Source: Oxalobacteraceae bacterium UBA5157
Lineage (GTDB): Bacteria > Pseudomonadota > Gammaproteobacteria > Burkholderiales > Burkholderiaceae_D
Direction: 5' to 3'
Assembly (NCBI GenBank): GCA_002415335.1
Contig: DHXL01000287.1
Span: forward strand, 13,440-19,183
Length of the DNA stretch: 5,744 nucleotides
Positions 1 through 5,643 of this stretch are shown here, in pieces. Positions within the stretch are counted from its first letter, which is position 1. Each line of letters begins with the position of its first letter. A program made the translations under genes and the position numbers. Below the pieces are notes generated by a model. It did no database searches. It was not told the origin of the DNA and saw only the letters and a list, made by a program, of their open reading frames with translations.

Positions 1-1542
1 CGCCGCAGGTCCGCGAAACTCGAGTCGTCCGACATGGCGATCGGGCAGCTCGTACTCGGCGTCATCGACGATCCGGATCGCATGCCCCGGCAATGCGCGC
101 CCGCAGGAAGGAACGGCGAGGGCATCTGCATCGGCTTCCGTTGCGGGCACGGCCTTGCCGGCGCGGGTGAACGAATCGCGTTGAATCCGATCGATCCGCG
201 GTCCGCGTTCCAGAGGGGGAAACGCAAGCCCGACCGAGGACTCCGCCAAGCCGTATACCGGCGTGATGGCCTGAGGGCGCAAGCCGCAGGGTGCGAAGCG
301 CGCGGTGAACGATGCCAGCGTGGCAGGGCTGACCGGCTCCGCACCGTTGAATGCCAGCCGCCAACTTGACAGATCAAGTTCCGCCAGGGTGGCATTGTCA
401 ACGTGGCGCACGCACAAATCATAGGCAAAATTCGGCGCCGCCGAGATGGTGCCGCGATGGCGCGCAATGGTCTGAAGCCACAGAGCGGGTCGGGCGAGAA
501 AGGCAAGCGGCGACATGAGCACCAGCGGCATGCCGTGATACAGGGAGCCGAACCACGCACCGATCAAACCCATGTCATGGTAGAGCGGCAGCCAGGACAC
601 GAACACGTCGCCTGGCGCGACCTGCGACGCTTGCCCGAGCGCGCGAATATTGGCAAGCAGGTTGGCGTGCGTCAGCACGACGCCCTTCGGATCGCCGGTA
701 CTGCCCGACGTGTATTGCAGAAATGCGATGTCGCTTCCATGGAGCCGATGGCGCAATGGCGTTGGCGCGACGCTCACCTCGCCAGGCGTGACGATTGCGG
801 CCAGACTCGGTACCGCAGCTTGCAGCATGATCGCCACCGGCTTGGCCTGCGCCACGGTGATCATGAGCACCGCTTCGGCGTTGGACAGGATGCGCGCGTG
901 CCGCCTCAAGTGGTCCTCGATCTGGGCCAGGCGTGCCGGCGGATAGATCGGCACCGGAATGCCACCCGCCAGCATCACGCCGAAAAAACTTGCCAGATAG
1001 TCGTGTCCAGTGGGTAGCATCAATGCCACGGTTTGTCGGGGCTGGAGTCCTTGTGCCGCGAGACCGGCGGCGACGGCGAGCGCGGCGTCGTGCAGATCCC
1101 GGTGGCGGATGGCGTGTTCCCGATGCTGTTCGTCATGCATCAGGATGTGCAAGCGATCCGGCTGGCGCGCGACGTGCCACTCCAGCACGTCCACCAGCGT
1201 TTCAGCGCTGTCCGGCAAGCCGGCGCTTTGGACTGCGCCCAATTCCGTTGCCAGCGCCGGCCCAGGTTCCTGCGGCGCCCGTCCCAGAAACCGTAGCACG
1301 TCGCACGGCGTATCGGCTTGCGCCAGCGCATCGCTGGACAGTTCGACCCCGAAAGCCTTTCCTATCCGCAGCATCAGCTCCACGCGCGCCAGGCTGTCGA
1401 GCGCGAAGTCGCGCTCGAAGGAGCTGTGCAGCTTGACCGCATAGAAATGGCCGGGGTGGGTTTCGTGCGCCAACTGCTGCACGATGCGCAATACTCGCTC
1501 GGTTGCCGAGGCATCGGGTGGGGTGACGGCGGGTTCGCTCAC
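1..1542 (-). CDS. Acyl carrier protein-fatty acyl-AMP ligase fusion, 3' end outside window
   Basis: The visible 514 residues read as two domains. Residues about 10-80 form an acyl carrier protein, with the phosphopantetheine attachment motif LDSLA at Ser50. Residues about 110-514 are an ANL-superfamily adenylating domain: ATP-binding loop YTSGSTGDPKG (277-287), LPLYHDMGLIG (318-328), NFAYDLC (371-377) and VYGLAES (429-435). NFAYDLC and LYHDMG are typical of fatty acyl-AMP ligases, which activate a fatty acid as acyl-AMP and pass it to a carrier-protein thiol rather than to CoA. I infer transfer to the fused carrier or a partner one. The start is GTG at 1542, preceded by AGGA six bases upstream and lying just before the carrier domain; no in-frame ATG lies nearby. 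The C-terminal subdomain and any further domains, such as an acyltransferase, are beyond base 1. The hpf-like gene lies 209 bases upstream on the same strand; a joint transcript is possible but not shown. Confidence 0.93.
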   Translation of the reverse strand, partial: MSEPAVTPPDASATERVLRIVQQLAHETHPGHFYAVKLHSSFERDFALDSLARVELMLRIGKAFGVELSSDALAQADTPCDVLRFLGRAPQEPGPALATELGAVQSAGLPDSAETLVDVLEWHVARQPDRLHILMHDEQHREHAIRHRDLHDAALAVAAGLAAQGLQPRQTVALMLPTGHDYLASFFGVMLAGGIPVPIYPPARLAQIEDHLRRHARILSNAEAVLMITVAQAKPVAIMLQAAVPSLAAIVTPGEVSVAPTPLRHRLHGSDIAFLQYTSGSTGDPKGVVLTHANLLANIRALGQASQVAPGDVFVSWLPLYHDMGLIGAWFGSLYHGMPLVLMSPLAFLARPALWLQTIARHRGTISAAPNFAYDLCVRHVDNATLAELDLSSWRLAFNGAEPVSPATLASFTARFAPCGLRPQAITPVYGLAESSVGLAFPPLERGPRIDRIQRDSFTRAGKAVPATEADADALAVPSCGRALPGHAIRIVDDAEYELPDRHVGRLEFRGPAA

Positions 1543-1751
1543 AGCGAGTCCTGTTGGGATAGGGCGAGAGGCGGGATCGCGCAGCGCGGCGGCTCGCGCC
1601 TCGTTCTGGAGGCAGGTTTCGAAATTACCGCTTTTGCGGCACGGGTCATGGTCGGCGCAGCGCGCAGGATTTTCACCTCGCCCGACGGAGCCTGTCGCTA
1701 TGTGTTGCCTCTCTAGCGCGCAACATCGACCTTCCAGAGTGGGGCTTCTTG

Positions 1752-2327
1752 TCAGTCGACGCGGTGCTTTCCGACCAGGTGGACGGTAGTCGCTTGCGGA
1801 CCCTCCTCACCCATTTCCGCACTCAAGCGTACTTCGGTGTCAACGGCCAGCTTGTCAAAATCACCGTCGACCAGGCTGTTACGATGAAAGTAGACGAGCT
1901 GGCCATCGGATGTTTCGATCCTCCCGTAATCGCGATCTGGATCGAGTTCGACGATCCGGCCATGTCCCGATGTGTCATGCGCCTTGACCTTGCCTTGCTG
2001 AAGACGGGCGTAGTCCTCGAGCTGACGACGCATGGCGTCGAAGGTATCGCGAATGGCAACATAGACGTCGGTATAAGCGTGATGTTCGTCCGGCTCCCGT
2101 CCTGCCACCAATTCCCGATGGGGTACCTTGACGTCGATGCGAATGTGGTAATGATTGCCTTGCTGATGATGCTTGTGCAGGGCCTCGACCGCGACACGGC
2201 AACTCATAATTCGGTTGTAAAAGGTGCTCAGCTTCTCCGCACGCTCGCGAATCTTGGCCTCGATAGCCTCCGAGCGCCCGAGATTGCGGAAAGTAATCTG
2301 CAAAGGTAATTTCAGTGACGAGTTCAT
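1752..2327 (-). CDS. HPF/RaiA-type ribosome hibernation protein with C-terminal cold-shock-like domain
   Basis: This 191-residue cytoplasmic protein has two parts. Residues about 7-110 match the HPF/RaiA (sigma-54 modulation) fold: a first strand LQITFRNL, a basic helix with AIEAKIRERAEKLSTFYNRI, a strand SCRVAVEA, then YHIRIDVKVP and a second helix DVYVAIRDTFDAMRRQLEDY. In this family the domain binds the 30S decoding region and silences idle ribosomes. Residues about 121-187 resemble a cold-shock OB fold: GRIVELDPDRDYGRI stands in for the RNP1 region and LVYFHRNSL for RNP2 (VFVHxS), so RNA binding is likely. It is not the long HPF form, whose C-terminal domain is a different dimerisation domain. 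The start is ATG 2327, with GAGGG about ten bases upstream. No rpoN or PTS genes, frequent neighbours of hpf, are in view. The ribosome-binding role is inferred from the family; the exact targets of the fusion are unknown. Confidence 0.9.
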   Translation of the reverse strand: MNSSLKLPLQITFRNLGRSEAIEAKIRERAEKLSTFYNRIMSCRVAVEALHKHHQQGNHYHIRIDVKVPHRELVAGREPDEHHAYTDVYVAIRDTFDAMRRQLEDYARLQQGKVKAHDTSGHGRIVELDPDRDYGRIETSDGQLVYFHRNSLVDGDFDKLAVDTEVRLSAEMGEEGPQATTVHLVGKHRVD

Positions 2328-2661
2328 CCGGCTTGGCCCTCATAATCATGCCTACTCAGTCCGGCTACCTTGATCGGCATCCGGGTCGCGCTGCTTCTTG
2401 CGAATTGTCGCTTGTTCCTGTCCTGCAGTGGAACACCTCGGCTTCAACTCGCCCAAGGCGGCGAAAGCGAAAAGGAGACAGCCGCTCGCTCAAGACCGCA
2501 TGAAAAGTATCCAAGAATCTGGCCGAAGAAGGTTGATAACGATCAAAAGCCATGCTGATTAGCGTGTCGTCGGAGAAATGTGTTCGTCATGGCATTCTCG
2601 TCGAACCGCGCGTCGGCATGCCTTCCGACCACGGTGACGCAGAAATTGCTTCCAATGATCT
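2328..2661. other. Gene-poor spacer between the nicotinamidase and HPF genes
   Basis: These 334 bases separate two minus-strand genes. I see no protein family in any frame and no clear terminator with a T-run after the nicotinamidase stop. The longest minus-strand reading frame (2365-2553, 62 codons) has no ribosome-binding site and an arginine-rich, low-information translation. The stretch presumably holds the promoter of the HPF-cold-shock gene, but I could not find a -35/-10 pair good enough to place it. A short inverted repeat, GTCGG with CCGAC around 2614-2631, is too weak to call. Confidence 0.5.
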
Positions 2662-3255
2662 TCATGCTTCAACGTCCGATAGTCGAACAGGTTCGGCACC
2701 CAGCCCGGTCATCTCGTCGATAGCCGCCTCGCCGTCGCCGGCCTTGAGATTGACCGGGCGGATCGCATCAATCAAGAGTGCGACCTTGAAGCCGTTTGCC
2801 AATGCATCCTTTACCGTGTTCAGTACACAGTAATCGGTGGCGAGGCCGCCGATGAATAGGCGCTCGACATTCTGCGAGTGAAGTTGGCTGGCCAGCCTGG
2901 TTCCCTCGAAACCGGAATAGGCGTCTTTTCCCTGGGTCGTCGCTTTCGACACGACGATTGCTGCGGGCGGGAGATTCAGTGTCGCTGCAAACTCGGCCCC
3001 TTTGCTCTGCGCGATGCAGTGGGGAGGCCAGATCCCTCCCTGTGTCTTGAAGGAGCAATGGTCGACAGGGTGCCAGTCCCGTGTCGCATAAATCGGCAGG
3101 GATCGGTGAGCGAACAGTGCAATGGCACGGTTCAGGACCGGGATGACTTCATCGCCGTTCGGTACGGCCAAATTTCCATGATCCAAAAAATCGTTCTGGA
3201 CGTCAACAATGACCAGTGCGTCCCTAGGCGTTAACAAAAGCGCGTCGCCAACCAT
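2662..3255 (-). CDS. pncA: Nicotinamidase (isochorismatase-like hydrolase)
   Basis: This 197-residue cytosolic enzyme would hydrolyse nicotinamide to nicotinate and ammonia for NAD salvage through the Preiss-Handler route. All family signatures are present. The catalytic triad is Asp18 (in VDVQNDF), Lys104 (in VVSKATTQGKDAYSGF) and Cys143 (in GLATDYCV). The metal ligands are Asp60, His62 and His66 in RDWHPVDHCSF, plus His79 in WPPHC. The DWHP...WPPHC spacing and GLATDYCV separate nicotinamidases from other cysteine hydrolases of the superfamily. Its length is normal and nothing is missing. The ATG at 3255 is preceded by an AGG core at suitable spacing. It is divergent from the archease gene, and a 15-bp palindrome lies 24 bases upstream of the start. 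No other NAD-pathway gene is in view. Pyrazinamide is a known alternative substrate of the family. Confidence 0.96.
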   Translation of the reverse strand: MVGDALLLTPRDALVIVDVQNDFLDHGNLAVPNGDEVIPVLNRAIALFAHRSLPIYATRDWHPVDHCSFKTQGGIWPPHCIAQSKGAEFAATLNLPPAAIVVSKATTQGKDAYSGFEGTRLASQLHSQNVERLFIGGLATDYCVLNTVKDALANGFKVALLIDAIRPVNLKAGDGEAAIDEMTGLGAEPVRLSDVEA

Positions 3256-3278
3256 AGCGGACCTGCCTGTCTCGAATG

Positions 3279-3293
3279 TGTCATAAGGTGACA
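3279..3293. promoter_or_regulatory. Palindrome TGTCA-N5-TGACA, candidate operator upstream of pncA
   Basis: A perfect 5-bp inverted repeat with a 5-base spacer (TGTCATAAGGTGACA) lies 24 bases upstream of the pncA start, at the expected transcription start of the proposed promoter. This geometry suits a dimeric helix-turn-helix repressor. No regulator gene is in the window and I cannot assign a family. A perfect palindrome this short can occur by chance. Confidence 0.3.
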
Positions 3294-3297
3294 GACG

Positions 3298-3326
3298 AAT
3301 TTCCGTTTCGTTCCGATTGCAGTCAA
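3298..3326 (-). promoter_or_regulatory. Possible sigma-70 promoter for pncA
   Basis: On the minus strand, TTGACT (3321-3326, one mismatch from the -35 consensus) is followed after 17 bases by GAAATT (3298-3303), a poor -10 with three of six matches. It would place transcription starts near 3291, about 35 bases ahead of the pncA ATG. The spacing is right but the -10 is weak, so this is tentative. Confidence 0.25.
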
Positions 3327-3341
3327 GAATGGTTTCGCCGA

Positions 3342-3354
3342 AATTCTGAGAATT
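3342..3354. promoter_or_regulatory. Second palindrome AATTCT-G-AGAATT in the divergent region
   Basis: A 13-bp perfect palindrome with a single central base sits between pncA and the archease gene, about 49 bases from the first palindrome and of unrelated sequence. It could be a protein-binding site for either gene. It is recorded because of its symmetry and position; there is no direct support for function. Confidence 0.25.
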
Positions 3355-3480
3355 CGCAAGTCATGCCTATTGGTTGATACTCGTCAAAGAACAACGCGCC
3401 GTATCGTCGCAGTATTGTTGAAATGCGTTCAGGGCTTTGCCGGCCGATCTTTACGCAATCACATTGATGGCCGCGCGCAT

Positions 3481-3496
3481 GGGGAGAATGATTTTG
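3481..3496 (+). promoter_or_regulatory. Ribosome-binding site that favours the TTG start of archease
   Basis: GGGGAGA (3481-3487) is the best Shine-Dalgarno match near the gene. It is one base from ATG 3488, too close for normal initiation, but seven bases from TTG 3494. This decides the start chosen, although ATG 3488 would change the protein by only two residues. Confidence 0.5.
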
Positions 3497-3943
3497 GCCA
3501 ATGACGATGGTGTCAACCGGTGGGAACATTTTCGCCATGGTTCGGATATCGGCATCCGGGGAATTGGCAGCACCAAGGCGCAGGCATTCGAGCAGGCGGC
3601 ACTTGCATTGATTGCGGCGATTGTTGCGCCGGAAGCGGTGCGGCCCAAGCGCAAGGTGGCGATTCATTGCGATGCGGCCGACGATGAGTTCCTGTTGCTG
3701 GATTGGATCAATGCCGTCATTTTTGAAATGGCAACGCGCAACATGCTGTTTTGCCGCTTCCAGGTCGTGCTCGACGATGCCGCTGCCGACGCGATGGTGC
3801 TGGACGCGACGGCGTGGGGCGAACCGGTCGATATCGCGCGTCATTGTCCGGCGGTCGAGGCCAAAGGTGCAACGTTTACCGAACTGGCCGTCAAGCCGGT
3901 TCACGACGGCTGGTGGATCGCACAGTGCGTAGTCGATGTCTAA
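3494..3943 (+). CDS. Archease (RtcB-activating protein)
   Basis: The translation is a full archease of about 149 residues: RWEHFRHGSDIGIRGIGST near the N-terminus (Asp18 in the conserved HxxDIGI), AFEQAALAL, a central DDEFLLLDWINAVIFEMATRNMLFCRF, then GEPVDIARHCPAVEAKGATFTELAVKP and the C-terminal DGWWIAQCVVDV with the conserved penultimate Asp. Archeases help RtcB RNA ligase undergo guanylylation and multiple turnover. The start is ambiguous. TTG 3494 has a GGAG seven bases upstream and gives a normal-length N-terminus. ATG 3488 has the same GGAG almost touching it. ATG 3467, ATG 3479 and TTG 3437 are in frame but lack good ribosome-binding sites. The order archease then rtcB is the standard pairing, but here the rtcB that follows is gutted, so this protein lacks its local partner. 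Confidence 0.9.
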   Translation: MANDDGVNRWEHFRHGSDIGIRGIGSTKAQAFEQAALALIAAIVAPEAVRPKRKVAIHCDAADDEFLLLDWINAVIFEMATRNMLFCRFQVVLDDAAADAMVLDATAWGEPVDIARHCPAVEAKGATFTELAVKPVHDGWWIAQCVVDV

Positions 3944-4002
3944 TTTCTGGAAGCGCGCGTGAGGCAATTGCCTTGCGATCGCCACATGGATTCGAACTCA
4001 GT

Positions 4003-4294
4003 ATGGACATGTCAAGACTCATTCGCCAGTCGAACACGGCGTGGGAAATCCCGCCCCGCGGCGCAATGCGCGTGCCTGCGATTATCTTCGCCAGCGAGGC
4101 GCTGGTGCGGCAGGCAGATCGCGCAGCATCTTGAGACACGGGGAATCCTGGTGCGCAGTCCCTCGATGCGCGGCGTGGCGGAAGAGGCTCCCGATGCCTA
4201 TAAGGACGTCGCCGAGGTGGTGAAGGCGGCAGATAGGGCGGGACTTGCGCGTACAGTCACGCGGCTTGAGCCCAGGGTCTGCATCAAAGGCTGA
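4003..4294 (+). pseudogene. rtcB: rtcB RNA ligase, internally deleted remnant
   Basis: Both ends of an RtcB 3'-phosphate RNA-splicing ligase are recognisable but the core is absent. From ATG 4003 the frame reads MDMSRLIRQSN, then AWEIPPRGAMRVPAIIFASEAL, the RtcB N-terminus, and stops at TGA 4132-4134. From about 4136, in the next frame, TRGILVRSPSMRGVAEEAPDAYKDV continues to the terminal RVCIKG, ending at TGA 4292-4294; EEAPxAYKDV and the final KG are hallmarks of the RtcB C-terminus. The junction lies about 4105-4135. About 95 codons remain of a family protein usually over 400 residues. The missing part, roughly a kilobase, carries the metal-binding Cys/His residues and the guanylylated histidine, so no ligase activity is possible. 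The two pieces differ in frame, so the loss is not a multiple of three. It begins 59 bases after the archease stop. Confidence 0.88.
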
Positions 4295-4297
4295 CAA

Positions 4298-4320
4298 GGC
4301 GGATTCGAAACCCATCCGCC
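4298..4320. terminator. Short hairpin after the rtcB remnant
   Basis: GGCGGAT (4298-4304) pairs perfectly with ATCCGCC (4314-4320) around a 9-base loop. It begins three bases after the rtcB stop codon. There is no T-run on either side, so it is not a textbook intrinsic terminator. It may have stabilised the 3' end of the former archease-rtcB transcript. Confidence 0.3.
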
Positions 4321-4400
4321 AGAATCGTCGGCCATCCAGCCCGGCGTTGGCTTCGCCCAATTTACGTGAAATGTCGCCTCAACCGACCAGGCAGCAAGCG

Positions 4401-4823
4401 CTACGCACTCCTATCATTGCTGCGCGGCTGCGATCCCGGCGGAAAGTACAACCACGCTGCGACGACCAGCAAGCCGAATAGCGAGTAGCCGAGCGTGAAG
4501 ACCCACGACGGAGCCTCGTAATAGAGAACCCGCTGAAGCCAATGCTCAATAAAGCTGCCACGATAGGTTGTTGCGCCGGCGCTCGCACGAAGCCACATTT
4601 CGAGCGCCGTAAGCGGGCAGGCGACACCCAGCCAAGCCTGTGCCACGACAATCGCGATAGCAACGAGGTGTACCAGTCTGAACGCCAGTACATTGACCCA
4701 CGGCCAACCCCGAAGATTGCCGATGACGACGACAACCATGCCGGCAATGACGAAGGCCACCACTCCAACATGCAACGTGAGAAGGGCATTCGCCAGCAGT
4801 TGATACAGGAATTCGTTGCGCAC
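4401..4823 (-). CDS. DUF2784 family integral membrane protein
   Basis: This 140-residue protein matches the DUF2784 pattern of small inner-membrane proteins of unknown function. Hydrophobic segments lie at about residues 10-35, 43-66 and 106-127. Between the second and third is the family's conserved stretch CPLTALEMWLR (69-79) followed by YRGSFIEHWL (87-96), also typical. The N-terminal LLANALLTLHVGVVAFVIAG matches the usual family start. An in-frame TGA directly precedes GTG 4823, so that GTG is the furthest upstream start; the next in-frame TTG would cut into the first membrane segment. I see no good ribosome-binding site. It converges on the rtcB remnant. Function is unknown; the family is often a lone gene. 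Confidence 0.88.
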   Translation of the reverse strand: MRNEFLYQLLANALLTLHVGVVAFVIAGMVVVVIGNLRGWPWVNVLAFRLVHLVAIAIVVAQAWLGVACPLTALEMWLRASAGATTYRGSFIEHWLQRVLYYEAPSWVFTLGYSLFGLLVVAAWLYFPPGSQPRSNDRSA

Positions 4824-4901
4824 TCAGTATCTGGGGAACCGGGAGTTTTTCTTCCTGGGCGTGCGGCGCCAACTAGTCGAAATCACGTCAAACGCCACGA
4901 C

Positions 4902-4925
4902 CCGCCAATCCTTGCGGATTGGCGG
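4902..4925. repeat. Perfect 10-bp hairpin with TTGC loop
   Basis: CCGCCAATCC (4902-4911) and GGATTGGCGG (4916-4925) are exact reverse complements around a four-base loop, the strongest hairpin in the window. No T-run follows on either strand, so intrinsic termination is unlikely. It lies about 80 bases upstream of the DUF2784 start and would fall in its leader if transcription begins further up. Confidence 0.7.
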
Positions 4926-4992
4926 TAGAGGTGAAGATCCCAGGCCAGCGTGTCGGGCCGGTCCGTCTGAGGACGCCTTCATCCGTTTCGAT

Positions 4993-5027
4993 GTCAAGCA
5001 ACGAAACTTGACTCAATTTCTTGAGTC
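4993..5027. repeat. Two overlapping, mutually exclusive hairpins
   Basis: GTCAAG (4993-4998) can pair with CTTGAC (5007-5012), while GACTCAA (5010-5016) can pair with TTGAGTC (5021-5027) around a TTTC loop. The arms share bases 5010-5012, so only one can form fully. The arrangement resembles a switch but could equally be DNA-level symmetry. Function is unknown. Confidence 0.5.
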
Positions 5028-5036
5028 CCTCAGCAT

Positions 5037-5074
5037 CGCATCGCTACGCATGCGTGAGCATTTGTCTCGATGCG
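5037..5074. repeat. Nested inverted repeat around a 10-bp palindrome
   Basis: CGCATCG (5037-5043) pairs with CGATGCG (5068-5074) and encloses the exact palindrome ACGCATGCGT (5046-5055). The outer arms are seven base pairs. A TATACT hexamer follows at 5082-5087 on the plus strand, but its best upstream box (TTGTCT, 5062-5067) is only 14 bases away, so I do not call a promoter. Confidence 0.4.
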
Positions 5075-5292
5075 CTTTCACTATACTCACCGGAGCGTTC
5101 GGGCGCTTTGACAATCCGCAAACAATCCGGCGTTCCGAGGCGATGCAGCACCTGACGCTGGATGCCGCGGGCGACTTTGTTCATGCTCGGAATATAAAAT
5201 GTTGCCGCGTGCGCCAGTCTTTTCCAGTGATGTCTGGATTTGGCGCAATCGGCCAGCGGTCTTAATCGGTATTTGACGACTTTGCGAGGCAG

Positions 5293-5331
5293 TAAAAAGA
5301 CAGCGAGCCATTGATTCAATGGTTTCTGGCT
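5293..5331 (-). terminator. Candidate terminator of tRNA-Leu
   Basis: Downstream of the tRNA on its own strand, CCATTGA and TCAATGG (5308-5322) form a near-continuous palindrome. An alternative pair, AGCCA with TGGCT (5327-5331 and 5306-5310), surrounds it. A run of five T residues follows within about ten bases (5294-5298 read on the minus strand). The stem is modest and the gap to the T-run is longer than ideal. Confidence 0.4.
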
Positions 5332-5358
5332 TAATCCGGGATATGCGGGAAGTAGTTG

Positions 5359-5443
5359 TGGTGCCCACGGAGGGACTCGAACCCCCACACCTTACGGCAC
5401 ATGGACCTGAACCATGCGCGTCTACCAATTCCGCCACGTGGGC
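5359..5443 (-). tRNA. tRNA-Leu(CAG)
   Basis: A complete class II tRNA of 85 bases including an encoded CCA. The acceptor arms GCCCACG (5' end at 5443) and CGTGGGC pair in all seven positions, with discriminator A. The anticodon arm CATGG/CCATG encloses loop TTCAGGT, giving anticodon CAG (5407-5409 on the plus strand), which reads CTG leucine codons. A long variable arm (about TGCC-GTAA-GGTG) and the T-arm loop TTCGAGT complete the leucine-type fold, and the D-arm contains GGTAGACGC. It is divergent from rnr and has its own promoter upstream. Confidence 0.97.
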
Positions 5444-5517
5444 ACTGTTGCAAGCTGAAATGAAAAAAAATCCCATTCATTCCGTTTTTCGCACTCAGGT
5501 CGATGCGAAAGACCAAG

Positions 5518-5545
5518 ATTATAGCGGAAAACTGTGCGAAGTCAA
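5518..5545 (-). promoter_or_regulatory. Sigma-70 promoter of tRNA-Leu
   Basis: On the minus strand, TTGACT (5540-5545) is followed after 16 bases by a perfect TATAAT (5518-5523). Transcription would begin near 5511, giving a 5' leader of about 67 bases before the mature tRNA end at 5443. The leader contains eight consecutive T residues (complement of 5463-5470), flanked by AATGAA and TTCATT arms, and would be removed by RNase P. Confidence 0.8.
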
Positions 5546-5643
5546 ACCGGCCATGCCGATATTTATTGCAAAGTATCGTGGATGTTACCGTTCTCCTCCG
5601 TTACACTAAGCGCTGCATCAATAACAACCAAAGAAACACCCTT

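Larger units (their letters stand above)
4824..5358. other. Non-coding region with several inverted repeats
   Basis: About 535 bases between the DUF2784 start and the tRNA 3' end hold no convincing protein. The plus-strand frame 4816-5265 (TTG start) and minus-strand frames here have no recognisable motif, and the longest minus frame runs through the tRNA. The stretch has at least four perfect inverted repeats, listed separately. It must also contain the DUF2784 promoter; TTGACA and TTGACG boxes occur on the minus strand but I found no matching -10. Confidence 0.5.

Noticed and set aside
1539..1649. A 36-codon minus-strand frame whose TGA overlaps the GTG start of the acyl-AMP ligase (GTGA)
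   Set aside because: The overlap looks like translational coupling, but there is no ribosome-binding site before its ATG and the translation is low-information. Chance is more likely in GC-rich DNA.
1749..2309. A 186-codon plus-strand frame opposite the HPF-cold-shock gene
   Set aside because: It is antisense to a well-supported two-domain protein and has no family resemblance of its own.
2365..2553. A 62-codon minus-strand frame between pncA and the HPF gene
   Set aside because: There is no ribosome-binding site or motif, and its composition resembles non-coding GC-rich sequence.
3323..3985. A 220-codon minus-strand reading frame
   Set aside because: It lies antisense to archease, whose motifs are clear on the plus strand. 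Its translation shows no family pattern and is rich in Arg, His and Cys as expected of a shadow frame.
4298..4320. A tRNA T-arm-like motif (GGGTTTCGAATCC on the minus strand)
   Set aside because: No acceptor, D or anticodon arms surround it. It is better explained as the loop of the 7-bp hairpin after the rtcB remnant.
5111..5129. Two copies of ACAATCCG spaced 11 bases apart, iteron-like
   Set aside because: Only two short copies with no further units, and no replication gene nearby.
5044..5184. A 46-codon minus-strand frame starting MNKVARGIQRQVLHRLG
   Set aside because: No family recognised, no clear ribosome-binding site, and it spans the nested inverted repeat. It could be a small protein but cannot be supported here.
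4816..5265. A 149-codon plus-strand reading frame with TTG start
   Set aside because: No recognisable motif or ribosome-binding site was seen, and it runs through several inverted repeats. It overlaps the DUF2784 start on the other strand.
5359..5385. tRNA 3' end as an integration site for a mobile element
   Set aside because: I found no second copy of the tRNA 3' segment in the window and no integrase or other mobility gene.
5087..5476. A 129-codon minus-strand reading frame
   Set aside because: Its first part (HVAELVDAHGSGPCAVRCGGSSPS) is the familiar translation of a leucine-type tRNA gene, so it is not a protein.
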